From the NCBI GenBank assembly GCA_002633005.1, contig NMRA01000124.1:235493-299492 (forward strand): a DNA stretch of 64,000 bases, read 5' to 3'. Both the position numbers and the translations under genes were made by a program. The notes under the pieces were generated by a model that worked only from the letters and a program-made list of their open reading frames with translations, made no database searches and was not told where the DNA came from. Positions 34,801-47,000 of the stretch are shown one piece after another. How positions within the stretch are numbered: the first letter of the stretch is position 1; each line of letters begins with the position of its first letter. This stretch comes from Phoronis australis. Its lineage: Eukaryota > Phoronida > Phoronidae.

Positions 34801-37533
34801 TGGATACAAGCCAGAACCGGTTAGAGCTGTCTCGCGGCGAGAAATCTGGCCAAAATCACGCGCTCTCATTGAAAATACATGGCACTCAAAGTCTCGCTTT
34901 TTAACGAAGTCCCAGCGAGGTAATGGCATCACTGAACTCTACCCTGACTTTGCTTTTTGGGCCTTATAAATAGGATAACAAATGAAAGATACGTCAAGCA
35001 AACAACCCTTTCGATACCATTACATCTTTGGATACTAAACCTTGTTTTGATGAGTTCAACCAATCCTTGTCCTGTCACTTGCTGCGGGTATAATTAGCGA
35101 CAATCTTGAAAGATAAAAGCAAGGAGTCAGTGGAGTGTAATACTGTAGTAAACTCAACTCCTTGATAAAAGCAGGAATCAACTAAAAAGTCATACCCCTT
35201 ATTTCACATTATGGTCCTTGGTGGGTGGTATTTTCCTATAGTTGTTGTGTAATTCGCTAAAAGCTAAAAACGTAGGTCACGCTTGTCCGTTAAGCAGACT
35301 TTGAAATGAGTTTTCAGATTTTCTTCCAAACTTTTGAGAGTTACAGAGCATTATTTCTTTTCAGAGAACTGGACGGGGAAGTCTTTTTTAGTATCTGTTA
35401 ATAGGCAAATATCGGGTGTGGTATCCTTTTAAATCTCTCAACTCCAAAAAGCATTCAGCTGTTGTTGGTAAATTTAGATGTGTAAATCAATTACTAAAAA
35501 TTGAAAGTGAAAGATGTCGTATTGTTCAGATGGGTGGTACTGCCCGGCTGGATTCAGTGATGTGTTCACGAGATTATTGGACGCTGCAGCTCACGTGGTT
35601 TTCTTTTCTCGATTCATCTGTGTGACTGAGTTGGCCAGTGGCTGTCTGCGTGAGTTAACGTTGCTCCTGTTGACGATAAAAAATTACAGCAAAATATCGG
35701 CTCACAGTCTGATTATATCAGTGAGCACAGTTCGCTGCATAGAGAAAACCTTCCCGAGACTCGAGCTATTAACTAGCTCTGAATATCTACGGAATCTGTT
35801 GGTGAGCGTCGCTCTAATGCTATTTATTTGTTAAGGCATTGAAAATTTTCACCCGTAGGCCCTGTTCGCGGAATTTACATAGATAGTAACAATGATGTCG
35901 CGTTATCACGGCGTTGCGCTGCTATTGTTGAACAATGCACTTGACGTCATGTAACACTAATCAAACTGGCTGATAGCGGACACAATCTAGCGGATAATAT
36001 TTTATAGTTTGATGTAACCCAGCCCAGTTCCACTTTTTATCCAATTGTTTCAATCGGGGCGTTGTAACTCAAAAGGCCAAGGCTGCCGAGCGCACACGGG
36101 ATATGATTTTGGTCGGGATGTTACTGTATTATTACTATTATTACACTCTTTCACAGTGCTACGAGAGATAACACTGTGGCCATATTTAACATGGCTTCTC
36201 ATTGGTATTAAAGTAATGAAACCGACATCATAACACTCAGTCATTCCCATTGCTTGAGTGAAATCTGGGAAATCACTTTCAGTTTATTGTTACGTAATAG
36301 GAGACCACCTTTGACTTGAATAGTTGCAATTCATTAAAACGACAGTGATCGAAGAAAACAAAATTAAAATCAAGGAAACCCCGACCCAGTGGCTTAAGCC
36401 CAAACAAGTACAGTGCATAAAGGCGTGCGCAAGTGGTGGCGATGTGATCGGTATACTTCCGACCAAGGCATGCGCACTGTGTGTCGTTCTTCCACAGGGC
36501 CACTTTTCAATATAGGTGGCACTGTATCAGAGGTAGGATATTATTTGTCGTGACCGAAGCGCCCCGCAGCGACTTCTCGTAAAGTTATGAAAATAATAGA
36601 CTGTCGGTACCTGGGATCTACAACAGCAAAATGCCCAAATTTGGCTGACTTCGGAGCATCATAACTCAGAAACAACAGATTGCATTTACATGATACTTTC
36701 ACTTACAATGCTTTATTTATCGTTCTCCAAAACTCGTTAAGTTGTTTCAGTTTTGTTTCACTTTTGCACGAGGGTCTATGAAATAGGACGATTTTCATGA
36801 AAAAACTTCAAAGTTGCTTAAAACGAAAACAAAATCACATTAATTTTAAAGAATTGTAACTGCATTTTTATGACATTTGTTTTCGTCAAATAAAATTCGA
36901 TTACTTTCTTGATAACATTGTTTTGATTTCAACGTACCATTCTTTTTTGGTAAATTTTACTAAAAAGATATGGTCACGTGACTCAACTAATGACAAGTTA
37001 GTAAAAAGACCACAGTCGATGTCTACAGGCTTTCTGCTTTCAGAAAATGTGTACTTTTACTGAGTTAAAATCTACCGACCTGCACACATTTGACTAAATA
37101 CGCAGACCTGTCAATGACGTCATAAATAACAGTCAGACATTTGGTCTTACGTTCTACACAACTATTACTAAAAAATAATTAAATCTCACCTGAGCAAACG
37201 TCCAAATGTTTCTGAGAACACATACGAAACTGTTAGTTACTGAGATGGTTTCTATGAATCGTTTCTAGACTGGATACTCTCATAATTACTTGAGTTGGAT
37301 AAACTCTTATTCTGCAATTGCGAAGACCAAATTTCTGTCTTAAGTCTTATTCACAACAGTGGAGCAACGTTTAACTGGAAATAACATTTAGTTTAATATA
37401 CTTGCAGGAAAACGAATCATTACAGACGGAAAATACGGGACTGAAGTATGAAATACGGCAGCTGGAAATGCTGCAAATACTGCTTGGAGACGCTTTACAA
37501 GAGCATTTGTCACAATGTGCATTAGTGCCTTAA
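31896..37533 (+). CDS. BATF-like basic leucine zipper transcription factor
   Basis: Three phase 0 exons: 31896-32033, 34474-34584, 37408-37533 (stop TAA 37531-37533), giving 124 residues, close to the length of vertebrate BATF. Exon 1 is an acidic/Ser-rich N-terminus. Exon 2 is the basic region (RRRLRERNKRAAQKSRSQKR) with the N-x2-AA-x2-SR signature (N63 to R71). Exon 3 completes the zipper; leucines fall exactly every seven residues at 81, 88, 95, 102 and 109, the first ten residues after the invariant Arg, as in the family rule. The AAQKSR core and the short C-terminal tail with His and Cys favour BATF over Fos, Jun or C/EBP. BATF proteins act as AP-1 heterodimers with Jun in the nucleus. 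I chose the ATG at 31896 because it opens the frame into the splice donor. The exact orthology is inference; the bZIP call is firm. Confidence 0.87.
32034..32075 (+). other. tandem in-frame alternative 5' splice sites of the bZIP gene
   Basis: Exon 1 has two strong donors 36 bases apart: gtaagt at 32034 and gtaagt at 32070. Both are phase 0, and the bases between encode 12 residues (VSSRHASLEDSH) without a stop. Using the second gives a 136-residue isoform with a longer Ser/His-rich N-terminus and the same DNA-binding domain. Seen in sequence; use of both sites is inference. Confidence 0.6.
32714..32880. repeat. GGCGGAT-type short repeat
   Basis: Starts agtggcggattt and ends with the near-inverse ccgcccgtgg. 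It shares its middle with 28850-29000. A related head is seen at 61947 (ggggcggatccagg) and an end at 48530-48550 (tagatccgccactgcc). Probably a non-autonomous DNA element. Confidence 0.5.
33211..33466. mobile_element. MITE with GGGCCC-type TIR
   Basis: Left end CAGGACCCTTCCAAGAAACT and right end inverted CAGGGGCCCGTTCCAAGAAA enclose 256 bp rich in acttaag words. Same family as 43114-43365. No clear target duplication. It lies in bZIP intron 1. Confidence 0.7.
33467..34473. other. bZIP intron 1, remainder
   Basis: Contains a B-box-like cggttcgaactcgg near 33810 that may be a SINE fragment, and a G-run at 34143. Otherwise nothing recognised. Confidence 0.35.
34585..37407. other. bZIP intron 2
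   Basis: 2.8 kb. 36620-37110 is a copy of the dispersed repeat at 18241-18720. 37130-37365 resembles the MITE at 43114-43365 (shared gttactgaga/cagtaact and gaccaaatttctgtctt words) in a decayed form. No exon recognised. Confidence 0.5.
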
Positions 37534-39840
37534 AAACGGGTTTTCCTCAAATGGCGGACAGCAGCAGACGTCTGTGAGATGAGGACTACAATTCCAAGAA
37601 GCCGATTGTTTCGTTCTTATTTTTTGTACAGGGCTATAACTGGGCCGGTATAGCTTCTTGGAAACAATTTTGATTGAAATATATCTTTAATGAATGCGTT
37701 ATGAATATCCATTTCAATGTAATAAACGTTGTTAAAAGTGACCTAGCCTCTCAACACGCCATCTGTTGCGAACTTGGGACGATGATTTGTAACAACACAG
37801 TCATTAACACTTCTTATTGTCTGTGGTCGGAATGGAACGCATGGGCGTTATTTTTGGCTTAATAAACCGGGTTACTGTTTCTTTTATCTTACTTTAAAGC
37901 CCATTCTTTGAAAATGATTATTTTTGCCCCACGGATGTAGTGCTCAGTATCAGTGTACCTGCATGGGCGGCGTTGCACTGAAAAATGTTGGGGGCTAAAG
38001 CCCCTCAACCCCCTCTGATGCACCGCCTAATAATACGGAGTGGTGCTTGACAGCACGCATGACAAAAGCTGAAAATCATCAGATACAGAGATATGTGAAA
38101 AGTGACGGATGCAAAGTAGATATTTTAGTCCCGGCGTGGCCAGATGGTCAATAAAAAGTTAAATAGCCAAAAAAGGGTTTTACATTACTCAATATAATCA
38201 GAGGTCATAAATGTGCATAAAGGCGAGAAAAAATATCAATTACACAACACCACTACAAAAACTAAACTGAAAACAAAAACTCCCAATTCTACTACAGCTG
38301 CAGTTTTTTGAGGTTCTACAGAATGTCTTCGCATTGCCATCAGTAAATTCATTTCCTTGTGTTATTTAGTGTACTTCTGGGGTGGGGTATTTCGCGAAGT
38401 CAGTTATGACCAAGAGTACAATACAAAACAAAACAAAAGGGCAGTTGACAAAGTCGTTACAAAAATAGAGTCGTTAAAACTTTTTATCCTACAGGAGCGC
38501 TACACATGACATTGTTCAAAATGCCATTGAACGGGCAATCACGAAAGCAAACATGGCACAGTAGTGGAGAAGTGAGTTCGGATGAAAAGAAAAATGGAGG
38601 GAGAGCAATCGTCAGACGTTGACGGGCGAAAAAAAAGGGCAATGTTCGAATGCTTGGACAGATTCGCAACTTAGTTGAACTCCAAATCGCAAGCAATGTT
38701 GCACTGAGATCGTCGATTTGTACTCTGCCGAAGATGAAGCTGGTTTCTACGACGAAATTTGTGCATTCGAACTCTTGAGAAGACTCTTGGGAGCAGGTGA
38801 AATTCAAGCCGAATGTCAAGAATTGGATTTCGCTTGAACGAATTTAACTTCATTTGCGAATGGGTGTTTCAAGAGTCGCTCTCAAACTTAGTGATAGTTA
38901 AAATTGTTTCTGAAAATTTATTTGTCTGTGTCCTCCAGTGAAAGGTTTTCTAGCTGAAGCTCACGAAATCGTATTTGTGATATACAATGACCCAAGACGG
39001 TTATCAGTTAAAAGCAAGCTGGCCCGAGACATAGAGTTAGACGCTGTCATTGACAAATTTGCATTTGAGAAAACCAGGAAATCGCCATTTGAGTCATGAA
39101 AAGCACGCTTGGCCTCATGAAATCTTGAGTCATGGCGTGCAATTTGGCGAAAGTTTTCTGCATAAAGGTCCATCTTGAGGTAAGCCATGTGGGCTACATT
39201 ATTGATGCACCCTAGCCTACGTTGGTCACATCCAAATAAACGAGCGGGAGTTTATTTGGATGTGACTTTTGCTCCCTAAACCGATTTTTCCGAATATGCG
39301 CCCTGGACCTTTAGGCCGAGAACTCTCGTAATCAGTAACGTTGTTTTTGTATTTCTGTTCATGTACATGTCTTGTACGTTCCTGGAGTCTGTACTTCCCA
39401 AGACTTACTTGTGTGCGCAATTCTGTTGTTACGGGTCCACTGCGCATTTAGAGCCCTGTACATGTGTAGGCCTATGCAGTATTTAGAGCCCTGTACATGT
39501 GTATGCAGTATTTCCAGTTTAAACCGCAACAAATTCTGATTTTTGAATTTCACGCCATACGACTTTACAAATTCCTATACCAAGATGGGACTGAGTGGGC
39601 GTGTAAGGGGTGACACCAAGAATCTTCGCCCACTCTAGGTACGACGCCACTGGCCACACAGCCATTACTTGATAAAATAAAGCAAAAAATAATCAATAAA
39701 GTTGTCTTTGATAAGTATGGTAAAGAAAGCCTGTGGTTACTGGGTGGGTACATACTTTCATGAAACTGCAAATCAGACCAATTGAGCACTTTTTACTCAA
39801 TGGATGCGATGTGTGCAGAGCCCCGGTATTTTACTTTACT
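37534..39840. other. bZIP 3'UTR and start of the convergent spacer
   Basis: 3'UTR to about 37885, then 2 kb with a short GC-rich repeat near 37970-38030 (gggcggcg...gcaccgcc). The minus-strand frame 38484-38819 has no domain. 39430-39500 carries a 45-bp direct duplication (cctgtacatgtgtagg / cctgtacatgtgtatg). Confidence 0.4.
37861..37866 (+). terminator. bZIP gene polyadenylation signal
   Basis: AATAAA 328 bp after the bZIP stop, the first canonical signal I see on this strand downstream. Confidence 0.55.
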
Positions 39841-39841
39841 T

Positions 39842-40482
39842 TAAAACTGCAATTCATCCTGTTTAGATAATTGTTTATAAAACAAAATCGAGTTACACAT
39901 TTTCTCTCAAAAATCGGTCTCATAACATCATTTACTACTGTGGGATTCCAGTTACGTTACCAACTCAAATCACTGGCAATGTGTACATGCACCTTCTTGG
40001 AATTAGCAAATTCACGGTTGGCCAGTTACAATGAACACTTGACGCGTTAGAGTCATCGATGGTTTCAATGTTCTTGTTGGTAACGAACTGAATCCTATAA
40101 CAATAAGGAATATTATTCACGACTAGACAGATTTTACGCCTTGTGGCGATGGTTCACCCCCCCCCCCNCCCCCCCCCCCCCCCCCCCCGTTGTCGTAACT
40201 CTTACCAGCGCGGACTTTGTATACTAGGTATTGTTAGTTTGTATACTAGCTACATGTATTGTCAGGTACATGTAAATTATCATTGTGCGTAATATTGTGA
40301 CCGGCTGAGCGTTGGCAGTTCTGCTTAGGAGTGCAACAAAGCAGACGTGTCCAGGACACACGTGTTTTTATCGCTTAATTTTGTCCGAAATTACGGAACA
40401 ACGGAACTCACCGTTACAAGAGTAAAAAACGGATTCGACTTTCGTCTTTAAGCCAGCTAAACAGGGCGAAGTACAGCTTTAA
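39842..40482. mobile_element. TIR element, copy 1
   Basis: Ends in inverted repeats of about 28 bp (ctgcaattcatcctgtttag and the inverse of ctaaacagggcgaagtacag). Interior words such as aaaatcggtctcataacat and caaatcac match the element at 44846-45357. Contains the poly-C run with the join n at 40168. Confidence 0.55.
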
Positions 40483-41487
40483 TTGACACCAGGATCGCTG
40501 TTAAATTCAAAGTTCCGAACAAGTTATTGAAGATAAGATACCACAATTAAGAGAGCATTTCACAAGTACGGGTACTGAAGTGAATTATCGAGTATAGCAT
40601 TTTGAATATATTCGGAGATCCAAGCATCTGTAGACCCCAGGGGAATTTGGGAGATTCAGTCGAGCCCCACGAGAAGACTTCGAAACAAGAAGTCAAACAG
40701 ATGCAAGGAAACTGTTGGCCGTTACGTCAGTGAAATGTTTGCACACTAAAAGCTGGGGTGAAGTGGGGAGTATGGCTGGAGAATTTCGGTCACAACGACA
40801 GTGTTGACCGGGAGTAGTAAGATAATGGGATTATGCGGGAGGTCAGCTACAGGTGAACAAATCCCATCTTCTGATTTGCATGATGTCTGTTGTCATTCAC
40901 CGGATGACCACTTCCGGTCTCATTTTGGGGACTCACAATGCCAATAGACACGTAACCCGTCTGTAAATAAGTACTTTTAAATGTCAATTGTATTTTTGGC
41001 TACGTATGTAACAAGCAAGCCGCTACACCTGCAGGCGGCGCAGCAATGCATGTCTTGACTAGAACGTAATTTTCTGAATATCCGGATGTAGTACTGAATT
41101 TATCAGTATGCGACTACATAATTTTCTTATTGTGCAACACATTCAAAATTGATAGTTCTGTGAATACACGCCCCTAGTTTATTTCCTAGTAGTGCTTTCA
41201 CCATACTAAGCACTATGGTGAGGACAGATCACGGTCGTTTCGTCGTCTGTAGATGCCAATGCACCCAATCCCCGCTCTGTTTTATACAATATGCCAGTGA
41301 ACCCAAAAAGGCCGTCCCGTATTACACAGCGACACTCAAATCTCGCTATCTATTTACCCACAATGCCGTAAACATACGCCAGACATATTAGCTACCTCGT
41401 TTTCGTGCCGCTGGAGTTTCACACGTTATTTGTTGTTGTCTGATTTTTAACAAGTTTTTCTCGGTTCCATTACTATTCGTCTTTCCA

Positions 41488-41700
41488 ATGACAAGGAAGT
41501 ATTACTGCTATACTGTGGGCTGCAACTCCAACGTGAGAAAGTTGATAAACTGGACAAATACCAATGGATACGTGATGTGAAATTCTTCGCCTCCCCGACA
41601 TCAATGAGAGACACGAAAATGTATCTGATTTCCAAAACGAGGTCACGCGCTTTCTTATGTCCAAGTTCTATCGCCGTGTAATCCGGGATGGCCCTATTCG
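41488..41700 (+). pseudogene. decayed THAP-like zinc finger
   Basis: ATG at 41488 opens MTRKYYCYTVGCNSNVRK, a THAP-type C-x4-C start, but stops after 29 codons. One frame over, the sequence continues EKVDKLDKYQWIRDVKFF, with a WIRDVK word like the middle of the domain, then stops. A broken gene or transposon remnant; weak evidence. Confidence 0.35.
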
Positions 41701-42443
41701 TTAACGTGTTGTTCAGTGCACAGAAGAAATGCCAGGATTTGTTCGTGTATCCCTCTCGGCAATTTCCGAAACTAATGCCCATGTCTCATGTATGAATTGG
41801 GTAGTTTTGGTCTACATTAAAGAACAATTACAAATTGCCCACACAACAAGTTCCACTTTCCTATCAAGTAATTCGCCCTTTTCCGGGTACTATGTGCTTT
41901 CCGTGTAAGTTCTGGCAATGGGAAAATTTCTTCTTGAAATTGTGCGCTTTAAAAGGCCAAATAACCTTGATCAATCCTACAAAGCAAAATTGAATACATA
42001 CAAACAAAATACCCACAATTCCAATGGTTGGCTAGTGTTCATAGAAGAAAATTTATGCATATCCTATTTATATTTCTTTCTTCACGTTGTCATTACAAGG
42101 TTAAACTTCAATGTTTCCAATTTCACCACCACACCTCAATGGGAATTCCCATTGAAAATAAGCCCATATCCCTAGTATCTCTATAAGGAAAACATCCCTG
42201 AGGAAATATTCCGTGTGTAACCCTTGTTCCGAGGGTCAGACCGACTTAATTTCATAAAACTTGGTTGACTTCGATCTTCCTGATATCGTCTCCAAAACCC
42301 GTTGTTCAAACACTGCCTCATCAAAAATATTCAACCGATGTCATTAGTAAACCAACCAGATTGTTCTATGAAGGCGCATCGGAAGTCTTCCAAACTTCGA
42401 AGATCACATATCTGTGTTGAACATTAAGGCGAATAGAAATACA

Positions 42444-42759
42444 TAGTAATGGATGAACAGTTAAAACCATCGCATGAAGTGGCGGTGGTGAAGTGCTAGA
42501 ATACTGTCGGTTGGGAATGACAGGTCTTGGATTACGATAATGTAAACAAAATTTTGGTTTATACTCATTCCTAGCTAGTTTACTAATCCATATAAAGTTG
42601 TCACGAACCAGCTCTCTGTCAAAAACTAACTTTTTAATTTAGATCATCTACCGCGGTAAAAATTTAGCACAACTTGTTCCTTACCTCTATCCGAAGCGGA
42701 TATCGTGGATCAGAAGGAAGTGTCAGTTCGTAGCAGCGCGAGACCTGAGACCAGTTTCA
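42444..42759. repeat. unmerged contig overlap, copy 1
   Basis: 316 bases ending at the join n at 42760 and repeated immediately after it with about two substitutions. Confidence 0.97.
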
Positions 42760-42760
42760 N

Positions 42761-43076
42761 TAGTAATGGATGAACAGTTAAAACCATCGCATGAAGTGGC
42801 GGTGGTGAAGTGCTGGAATACTGTCGGTTGGGAATGACAGGTCTTGGATTACGATAATGTAAACAAAATTTTGGTTCATACTCATTCCTAGCTAGTTTAC
42901 TAATCCATATAAAGTTGTCACGAACCAGCTCTCTGTCAAAAACTAACTTTTTAATTTAGATCATCTACCGCGGTAAAAATTTAGCACAACTTGTTCCTTA
43001 CCTCTATCCGAAGCGGATATCGTGGATCAGAAGGAAGTGTCAGTTCGTAGCAGCGCGAGACCTGAGACCAGTTTCA
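42761..43076. repeat. unmerged contig overlap, copy 2
   Basis: Exact counterpart of 42444-42759, starting at the first base after the n and of equal length; the sequence then continues. Confidence 0.97.
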
Positions 43077-43113
43077 TGAACAGCGACTACATTAAGACTA
43101 AGTAAGAAATTTG

Positions 43114-43365
43114 GGGTCCATTTCATGAAAGTGACTTAAGATTTGAGACAAAAAATTCGTCTTACCTACCACTTTACAATTGCTAAATAAATGTCTAGCC
43201 ATGTAGTTATGAGCGAGTCGCAGTCTAGAAGTAATTTACAGAAATAATCTCAGTAACTAGCAGTTATGTGTAAATGCTCAAGACAGACTTAATTATTTTC
43301 GGAAATAGATGTGTTGAGCGCAAGACCAAACTTCTGTCTTGAGTCACTTTTCTTGAAATGGACCC
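43114..43365. mobile_element. MITE with GGGTCC-type TIR
   Basis: Left GGGTCCATTTCATGAAAGTG and right inverted GGGTCCATTTCAAGAAAAGT, 252 bp, TIR about 38 bp. Same family and size as 33211-33466. Confidence 0.75.
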
Positions 43366-43559
43366 GGCGCGTCAGGGCATAAATCAAGGAATAACGAACT
43401 GTCAGTACTCTGGAGCCTAGAAATCCCTTCTAATCTGAGTGACAGGAAGAAAACGAAACCAAGTTGATAACGGTAAGTGAACTAAATCAAAACTTAATCT
43501 TTCTAACAGAGGACTGCTTCATTGGACATCTCAGATAATGAATGTTCTAGATTATCAAA

Positions 43560-43870
43560 ACGATAACCATAGCAACAGTGGATGTAGATAACGGATATTA
43601 TAGTGGTGAGCGATGAGCGTCTTACTGATGACAGTGATGACAGCCGGCGATAATGACGCAAACCTGGCCTTCTAACGGACAGATGTATATGAAAGGTGAC
43701 ATTGGTGCTGGTGATGACGAAGACATCAATTGTTTATAAACATCATGACATAGACAACAACAATGACTTTGATGATGGTGGATGACGTCGATGGATAATT
43801 ACAATGAGGATGATGATTATGATAGTTATAATTACGATGATGATCATTACAATGGTGATGATAATTTATC
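43560..43870. repeat. degenerate GAT/ATG simple repeat
   Basis: Imperfect gatgatgat-type repeat just downstream of the SMS stop (so atc-rich in the SMS transcript direction). It is probably 3'UTR or flank; I found no clear AATAAA for SMS. Confidence 0.6.
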
Positions 43871-44059
43871 ACCCAAAGACTTAAAACAAACTCTTTAGTG
43901 AAACACATTTGTTACAGTACAGTGATAAGCATGATGTTGATGTTGGCGACAAATAGGATTGTGAGGCTGTTCGCCATATTACGGCAACGACGACGACTGC
44001 GTTTAACTTACAAAGACGGCACACATGCACAACGTAACTTCTGGCTACTGCAAATGTCA

Positions 44060-47000
44060 TTAGGTAACACACAAAACACTAGTCAAAGGATACAATTCCG
44101 CAAAAGATGGCACAAAAACATCGTATCTTTTGTAAGAACTACCGAATCGTTGGATGTCACCTTCAAGTCGATGCACAAGTTGAGGGTTGGTGAATTCGCC
44201 TCCCTAAAATATGTGAAGGGAATACATAGCGGTAACGGCCGGTACATGATCATTATGATATCACAAGTACAATATAATACAACACTTTCAATTAGAATGA
44301 ACTTTAAAACCACAACAACAATAACCAAAAACTAATGTCAAAGACGAAAAGGCGTTCAAGCGATGATGTGCAGAATTGTCTCACTCACACTTGTTATCCT
44401 AAATTGTTGTGAATATGATTCTGATGATGTCTAATGAAAGGACGAAACATTGAAATGAATTGAACATGAACTTTTTTATATGTGCGGCGATCGTCCGGTT
44501 TTTAATCTTATTGTGGCCAAAAACTGATTTACTTAATCAGTTTAGTACATGAAATCCTGGTGAACCAGGCTTGACCATGTACAGGTTTTCTAACCGCGCC
44601 TCCGGTCCATCGCGCATTAGATCTAATAATAAGGCTCTATAAAACCAGTGTTTGTGCGTCACGTTTCGTGAATCGCGTGTTAGCTATTGAAAGGAAAATA
44701 AATTGACAAGGACGAGGGAAGTATGTATTTAGTGATAAATAATGTTAAATAAATAAACAAATAAATGTTTGTCATAAGTCAATGAAACTAAATCAACATG
44801 TACAATGAATGAGTAAATGAAACCGTTCTGATTTACCCATCATGCATTTCGCCCTGCTTAGCTGGTTAAAACAACATCGCATTCACCCTTTTACAATCAT
44901 AAAATCGGTTTCATAACATTCCTTGCAATGACGGGGCTCCGTTTCTGTTACTATTTCAAATCACAGGAAATTGTGGTTTTGAGGTGAAAAGTGTCAAATT
45001 TCGCATTTTTCGACACTTAATCCTGAGTTTGGCTTCCTCTTCGATGGTAATGAAAAGACCCACAAGGTGAGACATAAGTTTCTGTGGTCATGTTAAGCGT
45101 CTTTTATCCGAAACGACTCACAACTTTACATTTTGTTCACAGAGTAGGAAAAAAGGTCGCAAGTGTAGTGACGAGTGCACTGTCAGGCAAAACCCAGTGT
45201 GAACTGTACAATACCTCATCGACCAACCTCAGCAAACTCTGAGGACTCCTTTGGTAACAGATATGGAACGCTATCAAGGTAAGGAAGATTACGACACCTT
45301 TACGATAGCAAAACGCCGAATGCGTTTCAACCAGCTAACCTGGGTGAAATGCAGCTTCTACTAAATGCATTTGACACTCGAAAGTATGCGACTCTCCGAT
45401 GCACAGCAACAAAAAACCTTGCAGAACCCACATGGGTAGCGTCAATCATTTGCACACTGTCAGTTCAACTTACCCGCATTAACAATTTTCCACTAGGTTT
45501 CAAAACTTTCATGGACAGCTCTGCAATGATGGACGTCGTCTCGAAATCGTAGTCAAAGTCTGGAATTAGAGCACCATAAATCGTTCACTGATTAACTTGG
45601 ATGATATTCATTTTATATCATAAGACTGAGTCTGCAGTCCATTCTGACGGCGATAAGTGGGAAAAGGAAATATTTTAAACTATCTACTTACCCACCCAAG
45701 AGGAGGGTGAAGGGAAACGAAAGATATTTGAAGGAAGGTCCAATTTTCGTTTTTAAACATTCAAAAATGGTGGTAGCGATACATCAATCTGGTACTGGAT
45801 ACTTACCGTAATTTTCCAAATTTACTGGAAACTCAGTTAAATCGTTGACCACATAGTCAAAGTGTTTGCCGTTCTGCAAGGCTTCTTTCAAAACATCTAC
45901 GCAGTCGGCTATGCGGATCTATGAAAACACACCAACCAGTTATTCCACGTGACTGACCGCACACAAATTAAGTTGGCAATTGATTTTTTAAGCAATTGGT
46001 CAGGAAGGAACACATTTTTAAGGCTTATTACCACGAAGTGTTAAGTGGTTTATATATTTACAGTAGTACCGATCTAAAACAACGTTTTTCAAAATATATT
46101 TTACAAAAATAGTGTTTTCTTCGTATAAGACTTGTCTGTACTAAACGTTTGATAGAATTAGTGAGATTTTACCTGGTAATTATCTCCCTCGTACTTGTCC
46201 ATTGCGTCACCGCATACTCCCCTCATGTGAGAACGGCATCCTTGTATTACCACATCGTCAATCTTAGAACAATAGTTAAAGCAGCTATAACCGATTTCTG
46301 GTGTTACAATCATCACATTTCTTCACAGGCGTATTTGCTCTTCCAAAGCACTGTCACGACTCTCACGACATCTTTTGTTTCAATAGAAATTAAGTCAATT
46401 AATTCGTCTGGAATATTACCAATTGTCTTGGCGAGTGAACCTATCCCGCTGTGACGAGCACCTTAATAGGACTGGCCCGAAGCAACGGTGATCAGTTAAG
46501 TTTTCTCCAAGGCTAGGAATTATTTCATGTATGACATGAAACCGAAGCTGTTTTTTGACAGAAGGCGCGGATTTATTGTTCCTCAATAGGCTCATAAACG
46601 TTGCTATCAAGGTGAAGACACGTCCTGGTCTATATTTAGTTTTCCACTACAAGACTTTTCGTCAAGCCAGCGCGCTGAGCTTTGCAACGCACGCGTATGA
46701 CAATTTTGTGACGTCTGTCTACGAATCGAATTAATTCTAGAAAATTCTGATATTAGGCTAGGTATAAGGGATCACACTCGGGAGAAGTTCCTTAGCTTAT
46801 GTTTGTGGGTTTACCCCTAACACTCGGAAAGCGGAAAGGGCAAACGTATACAAACGGAAAATACTAAGAAACTGCATCATTACCTAATTACGTGTACCTT
46901 AGTGGGCAATAACGAAAGCCATACTACACTGCCACTGAAACGAGTTTTAAAGCCCATTAGGCACATATGTTTAGTATATATGAGAGGGTCAGTTTTCAGA

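Noticed and set aside
40158-40188. Long poly-C run as a structural element
   Set aside because: It contains a join n and is likely a sequencing-limited homopolymer; its true length is unknown.
43898-44335. 145-codon plus-strand frame
   Set aside because: Antisense shadow of the last SMS exon; the minus strand has the homologous protein and splice acceptor.
45100-45300. Possible last SMS exon in intron 9
   Set aside because: Minus-strand frame lacks the conserved FVPS-x2-E motif; the true exon with the motif and correct phase is at 44203-44060.
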